Below, piece by piece: positions 42,532-50,936 of a stretch of DNA of 64,000 nucleotides. How positions within the stretch are numbered: the stretch's first letter is position 1; every line of letters starts with the position of its first letter. Position numbers and translations under genes: made by a program. Source of the stretch: Mucilaginibacter sp. (GTDB lineage Bacteria; Bacteroidota; Bacteroidia; Sphingobacteriales; Sphingobacteriaceae). The stretch covers positions 1-64,000 of the forward strand of contig NZ_JANYGQ010000033.1 in assembly GCF_025359345.1 (NCBI RefSeq). Direction: 5' to 3'. The notes under the pieces were generated by a model. That model was not told the origin of the DNA. It searched no databases and saw nothing but the letters and a program-made list of their open reading frames with translations.

Positions 42532-42648
42532 CTTGTTGGTGTTGTCACCAACAAGATGGGGTGTGCAAAATGTTTACGCCTTACAAAAAGCCGCCGGCCA
42601 ATACGTCTCACAATATTCATCGGTTTTGTTGGTGACAACACCAACAAA
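42532..42648. mobile_element. Double-palindrome element, copy B, between the duplicated small genes
   Basis: The left end (42532-42555) and right end (42625-42648) carry TTGTTGGTGTTGTCACCAAC and its inverted form TTGTTGGTGACAACACCAAC. It begins 13 bases after the stop of copy 1 and ends 18 bases before the start of copy 2. The inside shares little with copy A beyond the first dozen bases. Confidence 0.6.
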
Positions 42649-42665
42649 GGCGGAAAGGCGGAAAA

Positions 42666-42905
42666 ATGTTTTCGTACAAAGTTGAAGGAATGCTGCTTGA
42701 ACAGTATAACGACCACTTAAAACTTAGTAAAAGCTTCGACCGGAAAGCGATACTGGAACCCCTCAAAGAAACTTTTGCCGCTGATAACTTTAAAATTGAC
42801 GAAGCATCACTGAGCTATAAATTAATAGATGACCAGCTTTTCATCCAGGGGCTCGCTATTGAGAATGAAGAACCGAAAACGGTTGGGTTTAGGTTTGGGA
42901 AGTGA
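42666..42905 (+). CDS. Small conserved-looking protein, tandem copy 2
   Basis: The 79-residue product is a near-duplicate of the preceding gene, lacking its first four residues (the start is the internal MFSYKVEG methionine). Synonymous differences (for example GCCGACAACTTT versus GCTGATAACTTT) show the duplication is not very recent. The function is unknown. Confidence 0.6.
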   Translation: MFSYKVEGMLLEQYNDHLKLSKSFDRKAILEPLKETFAADNFKIDEASLSYKLIDDQLFIQGLAIENEEPKTVGFRFGK

Positions 42906-43074
42906 TGAGGGAATTGTATAGGCACAGTCTACAGGCATATTAGTCCGAAGTTTGCAGGTTTCGGACAGCGGGGTTGAGGTGAATATAACGGTTGATTCCC
43001 GAACGCTGTCGGTTCTTAATCACATCAGCGTAATTATCGTCGGTAAAAAGGTTAAATTAGCGATTTAGATAACC

Positions 43075-43665
43075 ATGCTCGATAATTTCTTTAATAAACT
43101 ATCAAAAGGAAAAACACTGACGGAGGCTGAAAAAGCAGTCTTTGGTCAGCATGTTACTATAAAGAAATTAAGAAAGCATCAATATTTTTTGCAGGAAGGA
43201 GAAATTTGCAAATCGGTGGCTTTTGTTAATAAAGGCATGCTCCGCTGTTACCTTGTTGACGAAAAAAACAACGAACGAATTATTCAATTTGCGCCGGAGG
43301 GATGGTTTATTTCTGATATATCCAGTTTTATAAGTGAAGACAGATCTAATTTGAATATTGATGCATTAGAAGATACTGAATTGATATTGATAAGCAAAGC
43401 TGCGCACGTATACCTGGAAACTGCCGTTCCTGAATTTTTCAAATTTAATTATACGCAGTATCGCGGGGCATACATTGCGCTGCAAAAAAGGTTAATAGAT
43501 ATGTTCACGCTGTCTACCGAAGAAAAATACACTAAACTGCTAAGTATTTATCCGGATATTATGCAGCGCGTACCACAACATATGATCGCTTCCTATCTCG
43601 GGTTAACCCCCGAAACGCTGAGCCGGGTCAGGAAGAAACTTTCTGTTAAAAAGACAGGTGCATAA
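43075..43665 (+). CDS. Crp/Fnr family transcriptional regulator
   Basis: The 196-residue product has an N-terminal cyclic-nucleotide-binding-like beta roll (residues 20-125, HQYFLQEGEICKSVAFVNKGMLRCYLVDEKNNERIIQFAPEGWFIS) and a C-terminal helix-turn-helix (PQHMIASYLGLTPETLSRVRKKL). No cysteine cluster for Fe-S binding is evident, so it is not a classical Fnr. Such short Crp-like proteins are frequent in Bacteroidota and respond to unknown signals. It lies upstream of yceI, the SnoaL-like gene and the esterase gene, all in the same direction, and may control them. Confidence 0.85.
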   Translation: MLDNFFNKLSKGKTLTEAEKAVFGQHVTIKKLRKHQYFLQEGEICKSVAFVNKGMLRCYLVDEKNNERIIQFAPEGWFISDISSFISEDRSNLNIDALEDTELILISKAAHVYLETAVPEFFKFNYTQYRGAYIALQKRLIDMFTLSTEEKYTKLLSIYPDIMQRVPQHMIASYLGLTPETLSRVRKKLSVKKTGA

Positions 43666-43835
43666 TCATTTTCATTGATCGAAATCAATATAATTTCTTG
43701 ATCCGCGTCAAGACACCTGAACGGGATACGCTTTATTTTTACCCCGAAGCTTTCCATCATCAAGCCAAGCATTGGAATACAAATTTGGAAGGCCGGAAGT
43801 TTTTCATTTAACTAAATTCAAACCAATTATTAAAC

Positions 43836-44414
43836 ATGAAGAAATTATTATTATTTGCAGTTGTACTGCTTTCACAAACCTCATTATTTGCCCAAACAAC
43901 CACATGGAAAAATGATAAAATGCATTCCAAACTTAAGTTTACCGTTACCCATCATTTGCTTTCGGATGTGGATGGTTTGTTCAAAAAGTTTGATGTGACC
44001 ATAACTGCAGCCAAACCTGATTTCAGTGACGCGGTTTTTGAACTTTCGGCAGATGTGTCTTCAATCAACACCGAAGTTGAAATGCGTGATAATGATTTAA
44101 GAAGTGCTAACTATTTTGATGCAGCGAAATACCCGGCTATCACTTTCAAAAGTTCATCAATAAAGGCAGATGGAACGAACAAGTATAAGCTTATAGGCAA
44201 CCTTACCATGCATGGTGTTACAAAACCTGTAACGATGGACCTTTGGTACCGCGGCACAAAAGAGAACCCAAATAGCAAGCAAAACGATGCCGGTTTTAAA
44301 TTACGGGGTACATTAAAGCGTTCAGACTTTAATATAGGAACAGGCACTCCTACGGTGCTTGTAAGCGACGAGGTAGAGATCGCAGCTGACGGCGAGTTTG
44401 CAAAAGCCCATTAA
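43836..44414 (+). CDS. YceI family periplasmic lipid-binding protein
   Basis: The 192-residue product has a signal peptide (MKKLLLFAVVLLSQTSLFAQ) and a lipocalin-like YceI barrel: KFTVTHHLLSDVDGLFKKFD, SSINTEVEMRDNDLRSANYFDAAKYPAITFKSSSI and FKLRGTLKRSDFNIG. The family binds isoprenoid-type lipids in the periplasm and is linked to stress and quinone handling. It is 170 bases downstream of the Crp-like gene and 75 bases before the SnoaL-like gene. Confidence 0.92.
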   Translation: MKKLLLFAVVLLSQTSLFAQTTTWKNDKMHSKLKFTVTHHLLSDVDGLFKKFDVTITAAKPDFSDAVFELSADVSSINTEVEMRDNDLRSANYFDAAKYPAITFKSSSIKADGTNKYKLIGNLTMHGVTKPVTMDLWYRGTKENPNSKQNDAGFKLRGTLKRSDFNIGTGTPTVLVSDEVEIAADGEFAKAH

Positions 44415-44489
44415 TTCCTGGTATCTAAAGTTGTGCGCTTTCCTATAAAGATCAATTGAACTTCTTTAAACGCTAAAAATAAATTACAA

Positions 44490-44984
44490 ATGAATAAAAA
44501 GTTCATTCTGCTTTTTGTCGTTATCATTGCTTTATGTGCAAACAACAGTTTCGCACAGTTGGCTTCGGTGCCGCTTGCAAGTCAAAAAATATTACTGCAA
44601 AGCAGCGATCCTAAGCTTGCAGCTAATAAAAAACTGGTATACGATTGCTGGCGTGAGGTGCTGGAAGCAGGTCATCTGGAATTGGCAGATAAATATCTCG
44701 CCGAAACTTATATGCAGCATAATCCGAATGTTCCAACAGGAAGAAAAGGATTTGTTGAGTTGTTTTCGAAATTTGCACAGCCTAAACCAATTGTGGACAC
44801 TATAAAAGCGCCTATAGTTGCTATCGTTGCGGAAGGTGACCTGGTAGTGATAAGTTTTGCCGGGAAATTTCCCGACCCGGCGGACAGCACAAAAACATAT
44901 ACATCCACTTGGTTCGACATGTTTCGCATAGAAAATGGAAAACTTGCGGAGCATTGGGATGGTGCTCAAAAAACAAAGAATTAA
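44490..44984 (+). CDS. SnoaL-like (NTF2-fold) secreted protein
   Basis: The 164-residue product has a signal peptide (ending NNSFAQ) and one NTF2-like domain of the SnoaL type: LVYDCWREVLEAGHLELADKYLAETYMQHNPNVPTGRKGF and the strand WFDMFRIENGKLAEHWD. The His-Asn pair (QHNP) and the final EHWD are usual in this group. The family includes polyketide cyclases, but most bacterial members have no assigned reaction. It follows yceI with 75 bases between and precedes the esterase gene. Confidence 0.8.
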   Translation: MNKKFILLFVVIIALCANNSFAQLASVPLASQKILLQSSDPKLAANKKLVYDCWREVLEAGHLELADKYLAETYMQHNPNVPTGRKGFVELFSKFAQPKPIVDTIKAPIVAIVAEGDLVVISFAGKFPDPADSTKTYTSTWFDMFRIENGKLAEHWDGAQKTKN

Positions 44985-45081
44985 TACAACGAGCGTTGTT
45001 ATGGTTGTGCATCTCGGGAAAATTCAAACGAAATAATTAACTAATGTTAAACATTTGTTTAATACCATTTAAGACCACGTT

Positions 45082-46770
45082 ATGCATATATCAACCAGAA
45101 GAAAATTCTTAGGGCAGTTGTCATTAATCAGCGCTGCAATTGCCCTCCCAAAATTTGCCAGTTCTTCAGTTCTGGCTGAAGACGATTTCGTAATAGCCGA
45201 AGTTTCTGAGGGCAAGCTTAGAGGTATCAGAAAAGATGGGGTTTGTTTATTCAAGGGCGTTCCTTATGCCGGGACACTCTCGGGTGACAGGCGTTTTAAA
45301 AGGCCGGCTCCTTTGGAGCCCTGGACGGGCGTAAGCGACGCTTTACAACTTGGTGCCCCCTCTATCCAACCACAATTTCAATCTCGTGCAGTAAACGAAC
45401 CTAAGCCAGTTGAAGACTGCTTGTTTTTAAATGTTTGGACGCCAGCTAACGATAATAAAAAACGCCCAGTGATGTTTTACAATCATGGAGGCGGTTTTTC
45501 TAACGGCTCTGGCGGCGCCCTTGATCAGGATGGTTCAAACCTCGCCCGCTTTTTTAATGTGGTCGTAGTAGAGACAAATCACAGATTAGGATTAATGGGC
45601 TTTCTCTATTTGGAGCACATTGCAGGTCCGGAATATGCCGGTTCCGGTAATAACGGTCTTCTGGATATTGTCGACGGCTTAAAATGGGTAAAAAGAAATA
45701 TTGAAGCTTTTGGCGGCGACCCAGATAATGTGATGATTTGGGGAGAATCAGGAGGCGGCGCAAAAACAAGCTGTTTATATGCTATGCCGACGGCAGCACC
45801 GTATTTTAATAAGGCCTCTATCGAAAGCGGCCCCGGCCTTCGGATGTTGCCTAAAGAAGCCGCGATCGAAATGACAAAATTGGTATTCAGCGAACTGAAT
45901 ATCGAACTGAAGGACTGGAAAAAAATACTCGACGTTCCCGTAAAGGATTTAATTGACGTACAAAATAAAGTTCCCAGCTTGATGGCTGACAGCGATTATA
46001 TTCACCAACACGGTGTTGTAGGGTTCGTCCCTAACAACTTTGCGCCGGTAGTGGACGGCGTTGCGCTGCCTCATGACCCGTTTGATCCCTTCGCGCCGAA
46101 AATTTCAAAGGATAAGCCGCTCATGACGGGCTGGAATGAAGATGAATGGGCATTTTTCGCGATGGCTTCGCATGATACCGGTGCACTGAAAAACGATTTT
46201 ACATTTGAAGCATTACAAGCAAAATTTGAACCGGAGTTCGGCGCTGATACGCAAAAAATAATTGCGACCTACAGGCAAACCAGGCCGAACGCGTCGGCAA
46301 GTGATATCTGGATGGCTGTTAAATCAATTAATATGATGGGACTTGGCACCATTGCTATCGCAGAAAGGAAAGCGGAACAACATGGCGCCCCGGTATATCT
46401 TTATAACTTTGGTTATAAATCAGAAGCGAAGATACCCGGCACTGATTACCCTTTCGGTACGCCGCATGCTATGGATATTACTTTCAAATTCAATAACGAA
46501 GTGCCTGGTACCCCGGCCGGTTTTTTTAGCGGGAACAAGCCAGGGCGCTTTACTGCATCGCATCATATGGCGGAGCTATGGACCACTTTTGCAAGGACAG
46601 GTAAACCCGCTGCAAAGGATGTTCCGGAGTGGCCAGCCTACAATTTGACCGACCGGCCTACCATGCGTATTGACACTACCTGCGAGGTAATTAATGACAG
46701 GTACAAAGAAGAACTGGCGATGTGGCGGTCGATAGGCAGGGTAGGTTATCACTCGCTTAATTCAAGGTAA
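45082..46770 (+). CDS. Carboxylesterase/lipase family alpha/beta hydrolase with a Tat signal
   Basis: The 562-residue product belongs to the type B carboxylesterase family: the first signature VEDCLFLNVWTP, the oxyanion NHGGGFSNGSG and the nucleophile GESGGGAK. The Ser nucleophile is followed by a family-typical Asp/Glu region and a C-terminal His expected at about residue 500 (RFTASHHMAELW). The N terminus TRRKFLGQLSLISAAIALP is a twin-arginine export signal, so the enzyme is folded before export. Substrates are likely esters outside the cytoplasm, not otherwise determined. Confidence 0.88.
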   Translation: MHISTRRKFLGQLSLISAAIALPKFASSSVLAEDDFVIAEVSEGKLRGIRKDGVCLFKGVPYAGTLSGDRRFKRPAPLEPWTGVSDALQLGAPSIQPQFQSRAVNEPKPVEDCLFLNVWTPANDNKKRPVMFYNHGGGFSNGSGGALDQDGSNLARFFNVVVVETNHRLGLMGFLYLEHIAGPEYAGSGNNGLLDIVDGLKWVKRNIEAFGGDPDNVMIWGESGGGAKTSCLYAMPTAAPYFNKASIESGPGLRMLPKEAAIEMTKLVFSELNIELKDWKKILDVPVKDLIDVQNKVPSLMADSDYIHQHGVVGFVPNNFAPVVDGVALPHDPFDPFAPKISKDKPLMTGWNEDEWAFFAMASHDTGALKNDFTFEALQAKFEPEFGADTQKIIATYRQTRPNASASDIWMAVKSINMMGLGTIAIAERKAEQHGAPVYLYNFGYKSEAKIPGTDYPFGTPHAMDITFKFNNEVPGTPAGFFSGNKPGRFTASHHMAELWTTFARTGKPAAKDVPEWPAYNLTDRPTMRIDTTCEVINDRYKEELAMWRSIGRVGYHSLNSR

Positions 46771-46862
46771 CCGGTATTCCCTACGCTGTAGCTATAGTCA
46801 ATCAAATTTATTAGGTACAATTAAAACATCACCAACTTGTACCTGGCAGATGAAACCTCGCT

Positions 46863-46884
46863 GTTCGAAGTTGCAACTTCGAAC
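46863..46884. repeat. Perfect 22-base palindrome (GTTCGAAGTTG centre) in the 46771-47069 gap
   Basis: GTTCGAAGTTG is followed directly by its complement CAACTTCGAAC. The rest of this 299-base gap upstream of capA shows no other signal. Confidence 0.6.
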
Positions 46885-47069
46885 CAATATGCCTGTGGAT
46901 TTTATCTGCACTACTACTGTCCCAGTCGATGCTAAGGCCGCTTAATGCTGCAAGAACCTGCCTGGTTAATCCCTTCCTAACCAAGAGAGGTTTTGTTTGA
47001 GGTACAAATGGATTTTACCGGAACAAATATTTTTCCTTATGTTAGCCCCCGCTGCAAGCATATTACCAA

Positions 47070-48230
47070 TTGAATAAAAAACTACTTTTAAACCGCAAAC
47101 TGCTATTATCAAATTTCAGGGTGATATTATTTGGCACTGTTGTACTCTTACTTTCCGCCTGCCAAAATCGGCCCAAATCCAAACCATACGTATATCATCC
47201 CCCAATAAAAAAAACAGCATCCATAAAGCGCGATACCATCCCCCGCGACTCATTTTGTATTGCCGCCGTTGGCGATATTATGTTGGGCACATCGTACCCA
47301 ACAAAATATACCCTGCCGCCCGACAGCGCCAAAGGCAGCTTCAAAAACGTTTTAACCGAGTTGCGCAATGCCGATGTTACCTTTGGCAACCTGGAAGGAA
47401 CGCTGCTTGATACTGGCGCCCCGGCACACTACAAGCTACACCTGCTAAGCAAAGGTTACCTGTTCCGTAGCCCCGCCAGTTACGCCGGCGTTTTAAAAAA
47501 CGCAGGTTTTAAGGTGCTTAGCCTGGCCAATAATCATATTGGCGATTTCGGCGAACCCGGCCGCGTCAATACCATGAAGGTTTTAGACAGCCTTGGCATA
47601 AATTACGGCGGGCAGGTTAGCCACCCGACATCAATATTTAAAATAAACGGGGTTACCTATGGCTTTTGTGCCTTTGCACCCAATGCTTATACTTTGCCGA
47701 TACTCGAATTAAGAAACGTTACTAAAATAATACAGGAGCTTAAACAACAGTGCGATGTAGTAATTGTATCATTTCACGGTGGCTCGGAAGGAGTGGGGTT
47801 TGAACACGTGCCTTTTAATATGGAATCGTTCCACAGCGAGAAGCGTGGCGACGTACACAAGTTTGCCCATACTGCTATCGACGCCGGTGCCGACCTGGTA
47901 TTTGGCAACGGCCCCCACGTTTGCCGCGCCATGGAGCTGTATAACGGCAGGCTGATAGCCTATAGCCTGGGCAATTTTTGCACCTACACGAGTGTAAGTG
48001 TTGCCGGCGTGTGCGGCCTGGCGCCCATCCTGAAAGTGAACATCAAGAAAAATGGAGAGTTTTTGAGTGGCCGAATAATATCGGCCACTCAAACTCATTA
48101 CGACGGTCTTCAATTGGATAGCCTCAATAAAGCCGCCATCCGCATCAAACAACTTACCGAAACCGACTTCCCCTTGTCGGGGCTCGATATCAGTGATGAA
48201 GGAAAAATTTCAATCGCCAAAGAAGAATAG
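47070..48230 (+). CDS. CapA family protein (PGA capsule-type metallophosphatase), lipoprotein
   Basis: The 386-residue product has a lipoprotein signal with LLSAC near residue 30, so it is anchored in the outer or inner membrane. It matches the CapA/PGA_cap family: AAVGDIMLGTSY, FGNLEGTLLD, SLANNHIGDFGEPG, SFHGGSEG, GADLVFGNGPHVCRAMELYN and IAYSLGNF. The family resembles calcineurin-like phosphoesterases and supports poly-gamma-glutamate capsule export in Bacillus; isolated members in Bacteroidota have unknown function. The frame begins with TTG at 47070; a GTG 51 bases later is an alternative that gives a shorter lipoprotein signal. No other capsule gene is adjacent. Confidence 0.85.
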   Translation: MNKKLLLNRKLLLSNFRVILFGTVVLLLSACQNRPKSKPYVYHPPIKKTASIKRDTIPRDSFCIAAVGDIMLGTSYPTKYTLPPDSAKGSFKNVLTELRNADVTFGNLEGTLLDTGAPAHYKLHLLSKGYLFRSPASYAGVLKNAGFKVLSLANNHIGDFGEPGRVNTMKVLDSLGINYGGQVSHPTSIFKINGVTYGFCAFAPNAYTLPILELRNVTKIIQELKQQCDVVIVSFHGGSEGVGFEHVPFNMESFHSEKRGDVHKFAHTAIDAGADLVFGNGPHVCRAMELYNGRLIAYSLGNFCTYTSVSVAGVCGLAPILKVNIKKNGEFLSGRIISATQTHYDGLQLDSLNKAAIRIKQLTETDFPLSGLDISDEGKISIAKEE

Positions 48231-48245
48231 CAATACTACGTTTGC

Positions 48246-48465
48246 AGGTAATCCACGGAAATCACTTTTAAAACAGGAGGCTCCGCTGGAGCCTTTTTAT
48301 ATGAATTTTTTGGCTATAAACAGGAAGCTCCGCTGGAGCTGTGAACAAACGCGGCGACTCCAGGGGAGTCCCCTGTTTATAGAATTAATGTCGGGGATAT
48401 TTAGGCTCCAGAGGAGCCCCCTAATAGCCTCTGTATTTTAAAAGCGATTACCTGGCAGGTAATCC
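48246..48465. repeat. Multi-hairpin REP-like element with four short palindromes
   Basis: The ends GGTAATCC...ATCACTTTTAAAACAG and CTGTATTTTAAAAGCGAT...TACC form terminal inverted repeats. Inside are AGGCTCC-GCT-GGAGCCT (48278-48294), AGCTCC-GCT-GGAGCT (48326-48340), GACTCCAGGGGAGTC (48356-48370) and GGCTCCAGAGGAGCC (48404-48418). A further inverted pair CTATAAACAGG/CCTGTTTATAG (48314-48324, 48372-48382) brackets the middle. The region is not coding and lies between capA and the convergent small membrane protein gene. Confidence 0.65.
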
Positions 48466-48490
48466 TAAAATCCAACCAATCTTAAAAATC

Positions 48491-48679
48491 CTAGTTGGCT
48501 TCGTCTTTCGTAGTTCTCACCAGGCTTATGCCTGTGAAGAAAAACAGTATCGATATAATGCCAATCACTGTAAGTGTGGTTACGTTGCCTGCGTGATTAA
48601 TAATTTCGACGCCGGTGTAAATAAGGCCGATAATTCCTAATACAGTAAGTATCGCCCCAAAGGTTCGTTTTAAATTCAT
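48491..48679 (-). CDS. Small two-segment membrane protein
   Basis: The 62-residue product is almost wholly hydrophobic, with two membrane segments (TFGAILTVLGIIGLIYTGVEII and LTVIGIISILFFFTGISLV) and a short charged C terminus (RTTKDEAN). The pattern recalls small transmembrane proteins annotated only as hypothetical in Sphingobacteriaceae. It is divergent from the SPFH gene. Confidence 0.65.
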   Translation of the reverse strand: MNLKRTFGAILTVLGIIGLIYTGVEIINHAGNVTTLTVIGIISILFFFTGISLVRTTKDEAN

Positions 48680-48772
48680 GGTTTATGATGTAACTTTTAT
48701 AAAGCTTTTTCTTAAAAACAAATAGCACACCAATAATTAATACTACATTTATAATATTAAATAAACCCCCTT

Positions 48773-49714
48773 ATGACCGCACAGATAGGTACTTTGATCG
48801 TTGTCTTTATTTTATTGGTGATTCTATTTTCATCATTTGTGTCTGTAAAACAAGGCACTATAGTAGTAATTACAGTGTTTGGCAAATACCGCCGCATACT
48901 CACACCCGGCCTTAATTTTAAAATCCCGTTTATCGAAAACATTTATTCCAAGATATCTATCCAAAACCGCTCGGTCGAACTGGAGTTCCAGGCCGTAACG
49001 TTCGACCAGGCAAATGTTTATTTTAAGGCGATGCTTTTATACTCTGTGCTCGACCAGCAGGAAGAAACCATCAAAAACGTAGCTTTCAAATTCGTGGACG
49101 ACCGCAACCTGATGCAGGCACTGATACGCACCGTAGAAGGGTCTATCCGTGCGTTTGTGGCCACCAAAAGGCAATCGGAAGTGCTGATACTGCGCCGCGA
49201 TATTGTGGAACACGTTAAAGAGCAGCTTGACGTAATTTTGGAAGGCTGGGGCTACCACCTGCAGGATTTGCAATTAAACGACATTACTTTCGATGATGTG
49301 ATCATGAAATCGATGAGCCAGGTAGTAGCATCGAACAACCTTAAAGCTGCTGCCGAAAACGAAGGCCAGGCATTACTGATTACCAAAACAAAGGCCGCCG
49401 AGGCCGAAGGTAACGCCATCAAGATATCGGCTGAGGCCGAGCGCCAGGCGTCGCAATTGCGCGGGCAGGGTGTGGCTTTGTTCCGCGAGGAAGTGGCCAA
49501 GGGTATGTCGGTAGCTGCAAAAGAAATGAAGGACGCCAATATGGACACCTCTGTAATATTGTTTACCATGTGGACAGAATCGATAAAACACTTCGCCGAA
49601 AACTCATCAGGCAACGTAATATTCCTTGATGGCTCAACCGATGCCATGCAGCAAACCATGAAAGAAATGATGGCGTTAAACCAATTGCACGCAACTCCGT
49701 CGAAGAGTAAATAA
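48773..49714 (+). CDS. SPFH/band 7 domain protein (stomatin/HflK-like)
   Basis: The 313-residue product has an N-terminal membrane segment (LIVVFILLVILFSSFVSV), an SPFH domain (KQGTIVVITVFGKYRRILTPGLNFKIPFIENIYSKISIQNRS) and a C-terminal coiled coil rich in Ala/Glu (ALLITKTKAAEAEGNAIKISAEAERQASQLRGQG). Such proteins form membrane rings that organise proteins and lipids. The architecture with a single anchor is the stomatin/HflK type, but the absence of an hflC partner argues against HflK proper. It stands alone between a small membrane protein gene and a DUF922 gene. Confidence 0.88.
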   Translation: MTAQIGTLIVVFILLVILFSSFVSVKQGTIVVITVFGKYRRILTPGLNFKIPFIENIYSKISIQNRSVELEFQAVTFDQANVYFKAMLLYSVLDQQEETIKNVAFKFVDDRNLMQALIRTVEGSIRAFVATKRQSEVLILRRDIVEHVKEQLDVILEGWGYHLQDLQLNDITFDDVIMKSMSQVVASNNLKAAAENEGQALLITKTKAAEAEGNAIKISAEAERQASQLRGQGVALFREEVAKGMSVAAKEMKDANMDTSVILFTMWTESIKHFAENSSGNVIFLDGSTDAMQQTMKEMMALNQLHATPSKSK

Positions 49715-49717
49715 CAC

Positions 49718-49885
49718 GAACACAGAGAGTCAAGAGACAAGAATCAAGAGCCAAGATAAGAAATCAAAAATCGGCGGGTTTGCGTAAAAGCGAATCTGCC
49801 CGGGATTTCGATTGTGCAACAATTTCCGGTTCCTAACGTTTTTTGCATGATTCATGATTCTTGACTCTCGGTTCTTAACTTTACT
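49718..49885. repeat. GAGTCAAGA / TTCTTGACTC word array
   Basis: The left half repeats AGAGTCAAGAGACAAGAATC and AAGAGCCAAGATAAGA; the right half (49846-49880) repeats ATGATTCATGATTCTTGACT and CTCGGTTCTTAAC. The halves are complementary in short words. It lies between the SPFH gene and the DUF922 gene. Confidence 0.5.
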
Positions 49886-49896
49886 TTTTACTATTG

Positions 49897-50439
49897 ATGA
49901 AACCCGGATTTGTGAGATTGATTTGCCTTGCCGCATTGTGGCTCATTGCAGCCAATAGTGCTTCGGCACAGGGCTTCCACCAGCTAACGATTGATGATTT
50001 TAAAGGCGAACCGCGCAACGACCAGTATACCGTTGCCTACACCAACTGCTCCATCGGCTTTCATTACCAGGCCCACCGCGAAAAAAATTATTACATGCTC
50101 GATTTTACTATTGAGCTAACGATGAATAATTATAAATCGTGGATGGACAAAAAGCGGATTACCACCAACGAATTGCTTGAAGAAGTGCTGCGGCACGAGC
50201 AGGGGCACTATACCATTGCCTATATGGAGCAGCAGGAATTGCTGCGTGCAGTTGGCAAAACTGTGTTTTACGCCGATTATCAACGGGTTGCCCAGGCCAT
50301 CTTCGACCGAATAGACGCCAAGTATAAACAGCTAAATCTCGACTATGATGCCGATACACAGCACATGCAAAACAAAGCGCAGCAAATAAGTTGGGATGCT
50401 TATTTTAAAAAGAGGCTGACCTATATGCCGCCGGATTAA
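49897..50439 (+). CDS. DUF922 domain protein, exported
   Basis: The start ATG at 49897 is preferred over TTG at 49894. The 180-residue product has a signal peptide (ending NSASAQ). The conserved site is RHEQGHYTIAYMEQQELL, an H-E-x-x-H-type motif (HEQGH) that marks DUF922 as a likely metal-dependent protease. The upstream HYQAHREKNYYMLDFTIELTM and the downstream helical part are of family length. No substrate can be proposed. It is convergent with the BLUF gene. Confidence 0.8.
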   Translation: MKPGFVRLICLAALWLIAANSASAQGFHQLTIDDFKGEPRNDQYTVAYTNCSIGFHYQAHREKNYYMLDFTIELTMNNYKSWMDKKRITTNELLEEVLRHEQGHYTIAYMEQQELLRAVGKTVFYADYQRVAQAIFDRIDAKYKQLNLDYDADTQHMQNKAQQISWDAYFKKRLTYMPPD

Positions 50440-50464
50440 GAACCACCCGCTCATACTTTTCGTC

Positions 50465-50866
50465 TTATATTTTCGCGGTTTTTATAAATGAGTTTAGTAA
50501 CGTTACAGGCAGCAGATTGCTTTTATGACGATACTCCGGATTCAAAAAATCTTTGAATGGCGTATCACGGAATGAACCTATGGTTTTAAAGCCCATAGCC
50601 CATTCCGGAAAAATTCGATGTTCTATCACCCCATTGGCAATTGGCGTAATTCCTTTGTGACGCTCGTCCTGGCTTATTCTATCATAAGACTCCTTCACAG
50701 CTTTTTCTTCACCTTCAAGCAATTGTATAAAATTTCCCTCGGCGTATAAGAGCAGCCCGGTTATGTTGTCGCGCATGTTATTCTTAGCGCTTATAGCTAA
50801 AAGTTCTTCAAGTTCGGGTTGGCTAAACCAGTTTGTTCCTGCGCTTAGATAAATTATATAATACAT
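50465..50866 (-). CDS. BLUF domain photoreceptor protein
   Basis: The 133-residue product is almost entirely a BLUF domain, which binds FAD and senses blue light. The key residues are visible: Tyr in MYYIIYLS, Asn in NNMRDNITGLLLY, Gln in GNFIQLLEGEE and the Trp/Met region WAMGFKTIG. The short C-terminal helices are too small for an enzymatic effector, so it is a standalone BLUF protein that works by binding a partner. It is 70 bases downstream of egtD on the same strand and may be the last gene of that operon or have its own weak promoter in the gap. Confidence 0.9.
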   Translation of the reverse strand: MYYIIYLSAGTNWFSQPELEELLAISAKNNMRDNITGLLLYAEGNFIQLLEGEEKAVKESYDRISQDERHKGITPIANGVIEHRIFPEWAMGFKTIGSFRDTPFKDFLNPEYRHKSNLLPVTLLNSFIKTAKI

Positions 50867-50936
50867 TTAGAAATTATGCTGTAAATATAAATATACAAAC
50901 GCCCGGATAGTAATGTTTTGAGTAAGATTGCAACGT

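Noticed and set aside
48773..49714. SPFH protein as HflK
   Set aside because: No hflC follows and the anchor is of the single stomatin type, so only the domain is named.
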